Source of the DNA: Pyrrhoderma lamaoense
Taxonomy: Eukaryota; Basidiomycota; Agaricomycetes; Hymenochaetales; Hymenochaetaceae
Assembly: GCA_002794735.1 (NCBI GenBank)
Contig: NBAZ01000005.1
Coordinates: 1,488,001-1,552,000 of the forward strand
DNA length: 64,000 bases
Direction of reading: 5' to 3'
The notes under the pieces: generated by a model
Database searches by the model: none
Told to the model about the DNA's origin: nothing
What the model saw: only the letters and a program-made list of their open reading frames with translations
Shown here: positions 1-11,763 of the stretch, piece after piece
How the letters are laid out: each line of letters opens with the position of its first letter
Numbering within the stretch: the stretch's first letter is position 1
Translations under genes and position numbers: made by a program

Positions 1-2450
1 TTAAATTAGTCGCTTCTAGCTTCCTAATACCCAATACCTCATTACTCATTACTCTTTGAGAGAGACTATACTTTACTTATTAGTTTGTTTATTTGTTCGT
101 TCGCTCCATTCTCAACTTCTCTTTCTGTAAGTGATTGGAAACAACTGGTGTGTGTGTGTGTGTGTGTGTGTAAGGGGCGGCGGGGTCGGAGGAGAAGGGT
201 TGAATAGACTTTGGCTTAAGTTTAGACAAACGAACGAACGAAGCCAGAAGAAAAAAACAAAAAAAACATCTAAAGTATGTGGCTGGCAAAACTAAGAACT
301 AGTACTTTTATAGATACATTTATTCATGACTTATGATTCATGTATTCATGAGACTTCACGAAGCGATACAAAGTTAACTAAAACATAAAAAAAGGGAGTA
401 GAGGGAATCAGAGATAGATAGATAATTAAATAAGATACATACTAAGATAGATAGATATGGATAGCGTATAGTTTCTTGAATAAGCTTAGGGTGACATGTT
501 ATCTCCTATCCGCTCCCCTCCCATCAACTTAAACTTGATATATATAAAAAGAACACGGATACAGATTCTTGTTTTCCGTCTTTTCGTGAGTGTGTTGCCG
601 TGAGAGAGAAAGATGAAAGAAAGAAAGAGAGAGATGATAATCAAGCGGATCAACGGTTGTCTCTTTTTTTTATTCATTTTATTACTCATAACGGCATTAC
701 ATCATCAACACAATCCGGAAAAAGAAGCTTGACCTTCTAGTTTATAGCTAGATCCCTCTTCTCTCCTTTGCACCCCCCTCCCACTAAAAGTCCGGGCTTC
801 CATTTCTTTTCTTTTTCTTTTTCTTTCTACCCTGAAATAAGATAAATTTGACTTGATAAGTAGTTATCTACTTTGTTGCCACCCGTTCTAATAAGAGGTG
901 GGGTGGGGGGTGTCAAATGAAGAACGGAAGAGTTCTCGACTCTTGTATAGTGTGTGTGTGTGTGGCGGTTTTTCTTTTCTTCCACAACTAAATCATTTTT
1001 TTGTTTATTTATATAGTTAAATGTGTATCGGAGGTCGCTGAGTGAGAAAAGGGAGGGAGGATGTGCAGGGGATCAGATCCTTTTTTTGTAGTACTAGACC
1101 CGTATTGATTATTTGTCCCGTTGATATATGTTCCTGGTCGTTAGTATATATTAAGTAGTAGAGTAAGAAAGAAAGAAAAAAAAACTTTGCTATCACTGAA
1201 CCATATCTCAGTAATATGAGTTATATCTGGAGTATGGGAGAAGGGGGGGGGGGGAACAGGGAGATACGAGTTGAAGAAGTCCGAAAGGATGGGAGTGACG
1301 TAAAAACGTAAAACTCATATATTATTATAAGATTGATAAAAAATGTTAAATTCAGTTCATTTAGTTTAAAATCTCTAATCAGATTTTACTCTATAAGAAT
1401 CCCTGATTAATATCATCTTTGTGACCGATATTACGGGTTTTTGAGTGATTTGCTCCTAGTTCGGAAAACGGGAATACGACGGGAGTGACGGACGATTGAT
1501 AAATGTGAGTGATAAAGATGAATTTGGTTTGTAGCAAACAGACAAAGCATGAGAGAGGGAGAAGTGTGGAGGGCGGACACGTTCATAAACGAATCATATA
1601 AAGCCGTAAGGTGGCGTTTGGATTCACAAGGCAAGGGAGAGGGAGGGGTGGTGGTGACATACGTACATGGGAAATGGAAGACTTGCTAAGATGTTAGTCG
1701 GAGACTAGGATGAGTGTTACACGTTACCTTGCGAGTGGCATGCAGTGAAGGAAATGAGCGTGAGTCGGAGGGCAAGAGGAGAGGGAGACAGTTCATTAAT
1801 GAGCCGTTATTATTAGCCGGGGATTAAAAGCACAGTATGGAGAGAAAGGGAAAGGGAGGTGGAGAGAGTGGGAGAGGGAGCGTGAGAGAAGGGAGGAGGA
1901 TCGGAAGACATGCGGACCGAATTACCGAAAAAGGAGAGTCTGGAGGAAAGAGAACATCCGAAGCGGGGAGACGGGTAGATGAGAGAAGAGAGTGTGAGAG
2001 GGAGGATGAGCCATCCATGTCCATCCGCGAAGAGGAAGACGCCGAGATAGAGAAGTCGCGTTCATATTGATCGAAACCCGTCTGCCCGTGCGCGCTTTAT
2101 AGGGATTTCATATGACACACATGTATGGATACCGAGTTTGATGGGAGAAATAGAGTGATATGAAGTGTGAATGCGTCACCCTCGCTCGGACGATTGCGAG
2201 ATAAGCATCAGGAAAGAGAGCGAGAGGGGGAAGGAGAGGAAAGGAAGAGAGAGCCGCCTGAATCCTGAGAAGGCAAGAGGGAGGGCGAGAAGGCCGATAC
2301 GGATCTGGAGAGCATCCCATCCCCATCTCCATCTCATCTCGTCCCAGCTCTCTCTCCCATCGAAATCGGGCTTTGGATGCCCGATCCATGCCCTTGTACG
2401 TAAGCTTGCTGAGATGCGCCCAGATTGGGTTTAGGCCTCACAAAAAAGCT
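1..2450. other. Gene-free region, purine-rich on the + strand
   Basis: No convincing coding exon was found. The + strand is GA-rich, most strongly at about 1500-2350, so the - strand is pyrimidine-rich like a fungal 5' leader. This suggests a - strand gene lying beyond the left edge and transcribed leftwards. The region also holds a GT microsatellite, GATA-type tetranucleotide runs near 410-460 and a 12-G tract at 1243-1254. Confidence 0.5.
148..171. repeat. (GT)12 microsatellite
   Basis: Twelve uninterrupted GT units are seen directly. The tract sits in gene-free DNA and has no visible function. Confidence 0.9.
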
Positions 2451-4714
2451 ACGCTACGGCGGCTGTATCCGGTCCCGGTCTGTACTATACTGCCTCTGCT
2501 TGTAATCTATGTCCTCTCGACTGATGGGGATAATTCACTATTTCGTCCATCATCATCATCATCATCATCACCGCCATCCGTACCTACTGTTGTTCTTGTG
2601 CCTGTGTGTGAGTGAGCGAGTGAGTGCGTGTAAAAGCAATGAGGATGAGAAATGAAGAGAAAAAGAACAGGGAAAATAGGAAAACTAAATCATTAAAGGG
2701 AGAGCGAGGAAGATGATTCAGACGGATTAAAAACACTCGTGACATAGAGTATGACATCGGTCCTAGCCGGTGAAAGTACCCGAGCGCGTGCCTGGCGCAG
2801 TCCCAAGAGTTCCTCACTGTGTCTGCGTTCATCCTCCACTCGCTCTCGCTCGATCTCCTCTTCCTTTCGACCCTTGCGCAACTCCCGGTCGGTCTTAATC
2901 TACACCACTCATCATTCACTTCCATCCCTCTCCTCTCTTCTCTCGCCGTGTTTTCATGAGACAGAGCTACAGTGAATGTAATTGAAGCTGTCGTGATCCG
3001 TATCACTAGTATTAGTAGTAGTAAAGGCAGTTATTAGGACTGAATTTCAAGCTCCGTCCATCGGACCATCTTACCTTAGCGTTCTGCACGAGTAGCCTTA
3101 GGGGGGACTCGCTCTTTTTCCCCATCACAGTGATCTTAAACATACACTTACTCTCTACTAGTACTACTCCATTTTTCCTATTACCACAGCCCATCACCTC
3201 TTCCTTCTTTCTTCGCGGCCACCGGCTCTCTGCGCAAAGCAATCGTCCACTGAGAAGGCGTTCGACCCTGGGTGAACACTGCTTGCCATTTGTCCTTCCC
3301 ATCTCTCCACTAATCCATCGCCTCATCTCCCATCTCAACCTTCATCTCATCGGCCGAGCTTATTTATCGAATCTATCATCCTCTTCCCTCCGTCTTCCGA
3401 GATCCCGAACTTTCCTTTCGCGCTCTGTCTTTCCACTTGCGTGTCATCTCCCCCTTTTTTTTAATAACTGCAGAGTGAATACCGTGTTTCGTGTTCAGAT
3501 ACAAGTAGCGTTGACATCCTTGTCCCTCCCTTGTCGTCTTCTGTCTTACGACTTCCCCAGGTGAGTTTGTGATGGTCCTTCGTATACTGCCCCCAAGATA
3601 GAACATGATTTCATCCCTTCCGTGTCCTTCCGTAAACCTTACCTTGATGCTAATTCACTAATACTAATTCTAAATCCAACCGCGTCTTCTTGTTCTCCTC
3701 GAGTTCTGGGCCCTTGGCCTTGGCCTTTCCATACTTTCAGAGAAGAGCGTTCATACTTAGACTCTCTCCCCTTTTCGTATGACCAGCACATGTTTGGGCT
3801 TGTTACTCACTTGTCTGATTTTCTAGTTATTAAAAAGCCTACTTTCGACTGCTTAAATTGGGTCGCAAATTACATCCTCCGTTGACTCAGCGCACGCTGC
3901 ACAGACACACAATCGCTTCTGCCCCTTCCGCTTCAGTGCACTTCTCCATTCTTCACTCTGTTCTCAGCATTCTAGAAACACCGTTGCACGCACTTGCGGT
4001 ACATTAATCATCCCAACAAGAAGCACGGCCTTCCATCCACCCATCCCGTATACTCTCCTCTCTATTGGTATGTATGCTATCCGCATTTCGTTATTCGCCT
4101 ATACCGTCATCTACCTCCTCTGCGCCCTTCCTATCAAATTTCATTCTCATTTGTTCACTCGGCGGCTACTAAATATTCGATCACTCTCTATTTATAGCTC
4201 CGGTGGATTATTTCGAACCGTTCTTTCATTTTCTCGATATTTCAGAAGATCGCAAACGGTCTTTCTTTTTCAGGTTGCATATCTGGAGGACAGGTTAAAA
4301 TTAAAGGGCTCGACGTGTCTAGACAACCGTGCCGTCTAATTCAAGGTCCGAAGGGTTTTTAATCAACCTTGCTTGCTTTTTGGGCGGAAAGGTATACTTA
4401 CCCCCTAAAGGTAGCTCATCAATAAAACGATATCTATCGGACGTCTTATAATCAGTTGCTAGTTGGAGGTCATTTGGTTTATCTGGTGCGTATTCAATAC
4501 GTTATAGACTGCTTTTGTATTACTGATAATATATCTTTTGTTTGTTTTGAACAGAGGCATTAAAATATACAAGGTTCACAAGGAACGGATATCTTGTAGA
4601 ACCTGGGACAAGAATTCTTTGGAGAAGGAGTGCAGATACTGCTCCTACTATACTGTTCGAGTAGGCAAGAATTGAAAAAGTGATAAGGATTAGTAACTAT
4701 TCACTATTCTGATA
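2451..4714 (+). promoter_or_regulatory. Pyrimidine-rich promoter and leader of the GATA gene
   Basis: The + strand turns CT-rich after about 2.45 kb and stays so up to the GATA start codon. Several short upstream ATGs are present. A strong donor-like GTGAGT at 3561 and an acceptor-like ACAG ending at 4554 could bound a roughly 1-kb intron in the 5' UTR, but this is inference only. No large coding exon was seen. Confidence 0.4.
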
Positions 4715-7700
4715 ATGTCCCTTCCGGCTACATCGCAAGTAGTCTACGCATCTGGGCCAGGCTCAGCCCCTTACCATAGCTCACATCACTCTTCCCAGTC
4801 GTTGGGTCGAGGACCCGTTGGTCCACCGTCTCCGCATACTACTTTTCTTCCTCATCTTGTGCATACTCAGCACCAACAATCAGCTAATGGTAGCCATCAC
4901 AGCCATAGTGCTAGTGTAAGCCCAGTACATACACAACACCCTCATTACCAAAACAATGGTCATAACAGAAGTACCGGCGGTGGTCACGGGTACGGAGGAA
5001 GTCCCAGCAAAAATAGCACGGCTCATCATAGAACTAATCAGCACGCGAACGCCAATGCAAATGGACATGCGTTAACTCCCCCGCCCGTACATCACCTGCC
5101 TATGTCATCGCATCCTTCACAGTCAACTTATTCTTCACGCCCATATGCAACTTTTGTACAGCCGAACTCTGGCCAGAACCATCCGCAATCTGTCTACGTG
5201 CAGCAAACGCCCGCCCAACCGCCCCCTTTTCCGTCACATTCCGCTCCGACAGCAACGTCGGTGACTTCAGCGCAAGGTACCCAAGGTCACACCAACGGTC
5301 AACCTGAACAGAAACGATTACCGTCAATTAAGGATTTGGATATCCAATACAACGCACATAAGGCTCAGGCGCAGGCGCAGAGTCAGGGTCAAGGACAGGC
5401 TCTGAACATGGGTCAGGGCCAAAGTCAAAACATGAATGCGGTTACAGGTGGAGGCCAGGCTAGCCCAACATATCCAACACCAACATCTTTATATGGAGGT
5501 ATTCCATCGGGTGGTTCAAGTATTATTGGGCCAACGAACGGTGTAGGGAGCGTCAATGGATCTGGGACGATAGGGCGGTCATCTGTACGTACTTTCTTTT
5601 CTTTGCATTCTTTATCGAGACAGACAAACTGATTGATTGCTTGACAATTTTCTTACTCTTTGATCATCCACCTCCTTTGTGTCTTCTGTCTATTATTTGG
5701 TCTACGCTGAAAATAACTTCGGATCCATATTACAATCAACGCTGCTTTCCTAAATTTCTCTTTTGGAAATGGTTATTTCGAATTCCTCTGACAATAACCT
5801 TTATGGTGTCTACTTGATGACCTGCATGTTTCGAACATTTCATGCCTATTGTGAATACTACGGGTAATATTACTGGCGTCAATATTGGCACTATTCATCT
5901 GACCTTGCTGGGGTGTGAATACTGATGATGATATCATTCTAAAACGTAACTGGGTTTATCCTTCTATCCATCCATCAATACGGGATCTTTCCTCTTATCT
6001 GGCTCTTTTTTTATACCTAATCTACTTGATCTGGGATACTGCATTTCTCCTCTCGTGCTGACCTTGTTCAATCCCCTCCATCTGGGCGTATTTTTCTCAC
6101 ATATTGTTCTCTAATGGTACTGATGATTGGGCGTTTGTACCCGCTTCCACACTGGAACACGTTTTCATCTATCTTCTTTTGTTCTCACTATCTTTTGCAC
6201 CCTGACTCTCTTATGGCTAATATGCTATCATCTACCATCATAATCGCTTCTGGTACTTTATATTTACTTGCCACGCTCTGCCACAAATTTATTCTTTCTC
6301 CCTCCCCCTGTTCGAATCATGCGTTTCATTAACGCTACTTTCCGTGTTTGCCGAAACTGTATTTTGCTTCGTCATCCCGCCCACATGATTCATTTCCACA
6401 CACATATGCTCTAACTTTAACCTATTTCTTTCTCTTCTTGATTTACTTTCTCTACCCGTGTTTCGACTATCACCTTGACATCCGGCATCAAACTACTGAA
6501 CTCCACAAACACCACAATAACCGCGTTAAACCCACTGGTATTGGTCGTACCGCCATGCTATCGTTTCCTCAATTTTTCACTTGTGTATTGTCTCTTTTGA
6601 TATTCTGCCACGCTTGGGTCAAAAAAACCCAACATATCCTTTGGCTACTTGACGCGTCCACAACGCATCTGCGAATGCGCCTCTCTGCCTGTACCCGACT
6701 TATGTTTCATATCGCGCTTACTGACTTCGCGTTTATGCATCGAATTCATCTGGTCCGCCTAATGAACGCTTGCGCTGTTTGTGGCTTCGGGATGTGCGTC
6801 ATTTTACAATCAAATGGGCTTAATGAATGAATGAACGGACGTTGCTAACCGGAACGATTCCTTCTTTGGACTTCTGGTCTTCGATTTTCTCCCTGGCTAT
6901 GGCGCTTCTTTTTTCCTCTGTCTACTTCTGTTCTTCCTTGGTTGCCTTTATTGCTGATTTTCGTGCTTTATTTTTTTGATGGACATGTTTTTGGGTTCTT
7001 TCTTATGCGAATTTCTAAACTATCCTTCTTGACGCTATTTTTGTTCGCTTTCATACTTATCATCATTAAATTGTTCTTACGTCTTCTTTTCCCTCCATTG
7101 TCCCGGATATCTATATCTGTTTATCGGGGTTGGGTTTACGTGAATGGGTTACGTGATCTTCAAATTGCGATCTCCTGTTCACTCACTCCCTTCAATCTGC
7201 GCATTATGTGCTTCTCTCGCAACCGACCGACCCGTTGACGTTGCTTTATATGAAACTTGCAACGGTCGATGTATTCTGTTTCCGGATGGAATTGTGGTAC
7301 TTGGACTGATTACTCACTCTCTCTTCTCTTTGTTGGTGTCCTGGCCGTTCCATGTACATATGCACATATGATGAACGTGTTGGGCGCGGGTTGTTTCCAC
7401 GCGAATCTTTCTATGGCCGGACGACGGTTGCAATCGGATTCATCTGACTCGGGATTCCCATGTTTATATGGCCTTCTCTATCCTTTCGTTCAAACTATGT
7501 ATGAATTTTGATGACCTGTGATACTTACTTTTTTTTATTCTTTCTCTCTTTCTTTCAATTGGATTTTCAAATTCTGAATCTGAATTTGAAATGGTGCCGT
7601 TCGTTTCGGGTTTTGGATCTTGCCTATTGACCATACATTTGAATTTTGTTGGCCTTCTTGCGGCCTTCTTGATCACTTGCTCTTCTCTTTTGCCCTTGTC

Positions 7701-10226
7701 CGGTATTTTCGATCTGTAATGGACTGCCCGAGCTTTAATTAACTTTGTGACACAACATCCGTATATATTTATTACATTGCATCTACCTTCGATCATCTAT
7801 GTATGGGTATTATTGATATATTTCTCGGGTGCTTCGACTTTCCCCTCCCTCCCATTGCATCACTTCCACCTCCGCTTCGCTTGTTTTCCTTGGCCACCCT
7901 CATCAATATTAATCTCGCTTTCGTTTTCATTCTGTGGTACCAATTAATAATTCTTTTCTTCTGCTTCTTATTAAAACTACTTCTTCCTTTGTCGTGTCCA
8001 TCTTATTCTTCCTCCCCCTTTTTACGCACTTTGTGGTTCAAACTATCGTTCTACAACGACGATTGCACTATTGCATCAACACAAACCGTCTTTTCTTTAT
8101 TTTTGGGATTCCCAAAATACGACGTTGTCGACGTTGATTCTATCTTTGTGTAAACATTGAACCCAACAAACCGTTGCCCACCGTGATCGCAATTCCGATA
8201 CTGAATCCTCGTCTCTTCCAGCCGCCAACTCCGGCACCCAACTCGGCGTACCCCCAGCCATATCCATCTCCAGCGCAGTCATATATCGCTGGTCCTTCTA
8301 CTGGAGGCGGTGGAGGCCCGAGGGGGAATAATGGGATTGGTGCGGTAAGCGCTAGTGCGGCTGCAGGAGGGCCACCTCAGTTGCCTTATCCCTCTTCGTT
8401 CACTTCGCCGCATACCCCACATCCTCATACGTCGAATCCACACTCTAATCAACAGTCTTATCCCTATCCGTATGAATACGACTACAGTGGAGCTTCAGGA
8501 TCATACACGCCTGCAAGCAGTTCAACTGGACTTCCAGGAAGTTCTGGGGGGCAAGGAGGTAAATCAATGACTATGTATCCTCCTTCTCTTGGGCCACCAG
8601 GTCAAACTTCATCTTCTACGTATGCGAACGCACCAAACACACCATCTGTAACGCATGGCGATCAATCATGGCATACAACACACTCTACTGCACATGCTCA
8701 TGTATCATATGATCAGCCTCCAGTTACTCACCACAGAATGACACCCTCGCCTACTGCAGGTGCAAGTTATGGACTTTCCGCTTCATACGGAACAAGGCAA
8801 GCTACTGGATCATCTTCCGCGCTTGCGGGCGCTGTAGGAAGTGGAGGTATAGGAGAAGGCGGTTATGAGTCGGCGCAGGCGGTGACGGCGCCGCTTATCT
8901 CTCCGGTGCGAGAGGAAATGGGTACTGGAACTGGATCAGGCGTAATCGGTGCTGCTGGTGGCTCTGTGACGAGCGGAGAAACTGGAGGAGCAAGGGCGTA
9001 CTATATCCCCAAGGTTTGTTTTAGACTACCTTTTTCAGCTTTCTCTTGCACAAGTACTCATTGATCGGGTGGCTGTTACTTTCTTTAGATTCAAGAACTT
9101 TGTAGTATCTTGTGCGAGTTCGCAAAGAAGTATTGTAAGTGTTTCACTTGAACATCTATTTCTGGGTCATTGATCATCCTTTTTTCCGTCTGCTTAGCTT
9201 CTCAGGGACTTCAACCACCTGCTACTGAACTTTCAGAAATGGCACGAAGGGCTGAGCATGTTGTAAGACTGCTTGAAGCTTATAGGAACGCTTGTATTAG
9301 TGAAGGGGCCCAAGATATGGGAACCGGTTACATGTCAGCCGGTATGAGTGGAAATGCAGGAGGTAACTTGTCTGCTTCAGGAAATGTTCGTCAACCGAAG
9401 AGACCATGGGAAGACATCGACGAAGGTGATGGGGAAGATGGGTTTGTTCCTTCTGTGTATTCGAAAGGAAAGCTAGAGATGGGTGATGTAGATGATTTCG
9501 TCGGCGTTGGAGGTGACAGCGCAGCACAGAAAGATATGGCGCTTATTAGGAGTAAACGTGCGACGAATCTGAACATGCTCGCTGCTGGGCGCCAAAGGGA
9601 AAATATAGGAAGCGATCGGTGAGTCGCCTTTGCTTACACTCGAGTGAGATGTGGGCTTATGTCATGTAAGCAGAGAGCTACGCCCCCAGGGAAATGTCAT
9701 TCTTGTAATATTAGAGAAACACCAGAGTGGAGGCGTGGGCCAGATGGGGCACGAACATTATGTAATGCTTGTGGTCTGCGTATGTAGTTTCATTCTTTTC
9801 TCTCTCTTTTACATAAGCTAACATCATTATCTTGATGTAATCTAGACTATGCGAAGTTATGTAGGAAACGAGAAAAAGTCCTCCAGAACGTCCAAGCCCA
9901 AGGGAAATCGTCAGGAGCCATGGTTCCTCCTGAAATTGATATGGAAACGCTGCGGGCAAGTACTCGCGCTGCAAATGAGCGGGAGATGATGAAGAAGGAA
10001 CGGGAGCAGGAGCGAAGAAGGGCGGGGGAGAAAGGTCAATTATATACTGGAGATCATCCTGTCACTACTGACTCTCTTAGTGGGGGGGGGTGGCTCTGCC
10101 AATTATATCGTTCCTTCAGGTGAAGCAACAGGGTCTGTCTCCGTTCCGGTATCCATGTCGGGAACAATGGGTAATGTTGGTAACATCAGTACCAAAGTGG
10201 GTCCTGTGCAGGAATGGAGGACGTAA
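4715..10226 (+). CDS. GATA-type zinc-finger transcription factor
   Basis: Exons are 4715-5584, 8222-9013, 9089-9134, 9198-9618, 9676-9779 and 9846-10226; phases agree at every junction. The protein is about 870 residues. The first roughly 550 are low-complexity (His, Ser, Gly, Gln, Pro). A helical segment follows (exons 3-4), then one GATA finger at about 717-742 with CX2CX18CX2C spacing and the core [17 protein letters not shown], then a basic tail. The 18-residue loop is typical of fungal WC-2/NsdD-type factors; no PAS domain was seen, which favours an NsdD-like regulator of development (inference). In the last exon a run of nine G (10082-10090) puts the ORF into a frame that stops at 10121-10123. 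One G fewer restores a frame ending in EWRT and a stop at 10224-10226, giving a coding length divisible by three. I regard 10226 as the native end. Confidence 0.85.
5585..8221 (+). other. 2.6-kb intron of the GATA gene
   Basis: The stretch starts GTACGT after codon 290 and ends CTTCCAG. Both flanking exons are in phase 0 and share the same low-complexity composition. At 2637 nt it is some 40-50 times longer than the other introns in the window. It is T/C-rich. Short ORFs inside (for example 6348-6830) look compositional, not coding. An overlooked internal exon cannot be excluded. Confidence 0.65.
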
Positions 10227-10999
10227 TTAACAAATTAGGAGTTGTCTTTGCGAGACGTCAGTATCCAAAAACCTCCTGAGATTTCTACTCATCATCATCT
10301 CTCTCTATCCTATGCTACTTCTCCTTTCGACTTTCAAGTATTTTTGTTTGGCGAAATCGATCCTCTCGGGCTGGTCTATACTCATTTTTTCTTCTATCTC
10401 TTCTAACTCTCTTCTAATTTTACTTCTTCGCGTGAAACGAACATCTATAGCACACTGCAAGAAGATATATATCTGCATCATATATCCTTTAACACTTACT
10501 TTATATGTTAACCCATAATACCGTTAACTTCGAGACCTTTCGTGATTATCTACAACCAACTACTATTTCGTTTATTATTGTATTTTACTTTCTCTATTTT
10601 TTTGGTATCTCGGTGCTCGTGCTTTGCAATTCTTGTTTGTATGTCATTAGTGTACATGTACAACTTTTCCCTTTCTACTTCGTCATTGCTGATAGTTGAT
10701 ATTTTTACAGTTATTCTCATCCTTAAACTTGAAGTAATAGGCTCTTTTTTTTTCTTTAACTAAAGTTAACCTAATCTATCCTTCGAACATCCTTTTATCT
10801 CTCTCTCTAAGATAAGGCTTGAGTAGTAAACGGACCTTGCGTTGTAAGTTAACTAGTATTAGAATGACTCGACAATAACAAACTTTCCACTTTTTCTTCA
10901 CCTTTTTTTTCCTCGTTTCATTTTTTTTTCATGTGTATGTATCTTGACTCCGAGCCGACGAGCACGGAAATGGCAGCTATAGGATAGGCTGCTTATTAG
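10227..10999. other. GATA 3' region and intergenic DNA
   Basis: The sequence is T-rich and likely holds the 3' UTR of the GATA gene followed by spacer before the cytochrome c promoter. No coding exon or RNA gene was recognised. Confidence 0.5.
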
Positions 11000-11026
11000 C
11001 CAATGGCGAAAGAGGTAAATATAAAA
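11000..11026 (+). promoter_or_regulatory. Cytochrome c promoter: CCAAT box and TATA box
   Basis: CCAAT lies at 11000-11004 and TATAAAA at 11020-11026, about 200 bases before the cytochrome c ATG, followed by a CT-rich leader. In fungi CCAAT boxes are bound by the Hap complex, which controls respiratory genes. That link is inferred from family knowledge. Confidence 0.5.
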
Positions 11027-11223
11027 AAGAGATGATGTAAGGATCAACGTCGGGTAGAGCCGGGACGATGCCTTCTCATAAAACTCCGCTGTCTCCAACT
11101 TTTTTTTTCTTACTATCCTCCACACATCTCAGTCCAGTCTTCTAGTCCGACTTGGTTGTCGTTGACTTATCTCCTTGTGCTATATTTTTCATCTCTTTCT
11201 CGACTCGTTAATAGACTCTAGAC

Positions 11224-11763
11224 ATGTCTGACGGTATGTTCCTCGTTTTTTCTTTCTTCTCTTCTCTTCTTGTTACTTCATTCAAGTCTTGATGGAACAT
11301 CTCATTCTGACGTGGCGAACTCTTTTTCTTTCTGCTCCTTCCTCGTGTTGCTTGGTTTTCGTTGTAACATCTAGGTGACGCCAAGAAGGGAGCTGGTCTC
11401 TTCAAGACCCGTTGTGCTCAGTGCCACACCCTCGAGAACGGTGGTCCACACAAAGTCGGACCAAACTTGTTCGGTATCTTTGGCCGCAAGACTGGGCAAG
11501 CTGATGGTTACTCTTACACCGCTGCTAACATCAACAAGGGTATCACCTGGAATGAGGAGACCTTGTTTGAGTATTTGGAGAACCCTAAGAAGTACATCCC
11601 TGGTACAAAGATGGCCTTTTCAGGTTTGAAGAAGGAAAAGGACAGGAAGGACTTGATTGCTTTCTTGAAGCAGGAGGTATGTTGAATTTCAAATGTAACT
11701 CTCAAATGTCCTAGAATGTTCGACTGACTGACTTTCCATCGTTCTTCTCTATAGACTTCATAA
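11224..11763 (+). CDS. CYC1: Cytochrome c
   Basis: Exons are 11224-11233, 11375-11676 and 11755-11763, giving 106 residues, the usual length. The first exon has only 10 nt and the last only three codons (Thr, Ser, stop). The haem-binding CXXCH is CAQCH at residues 17-21, and the axial methionine is Met83 in the GTKMAF segment. The protein is the soluble electron carrier between complexes III and IV in the mitochondrial intermembrane space. It has no cleavable presequence, as expected. The start is fixed by the 10-nt exon, whose phase-1 end joins GGT at the first acceptor. Confidence 0.97.

Noticed and set aside
6348..6830. 160-residue ORF inside the long GATA intron
   Set aside because: Its composition reflects the T/C-rich DNA, it has no recognisable domain, and the flanking exons already join in phase.
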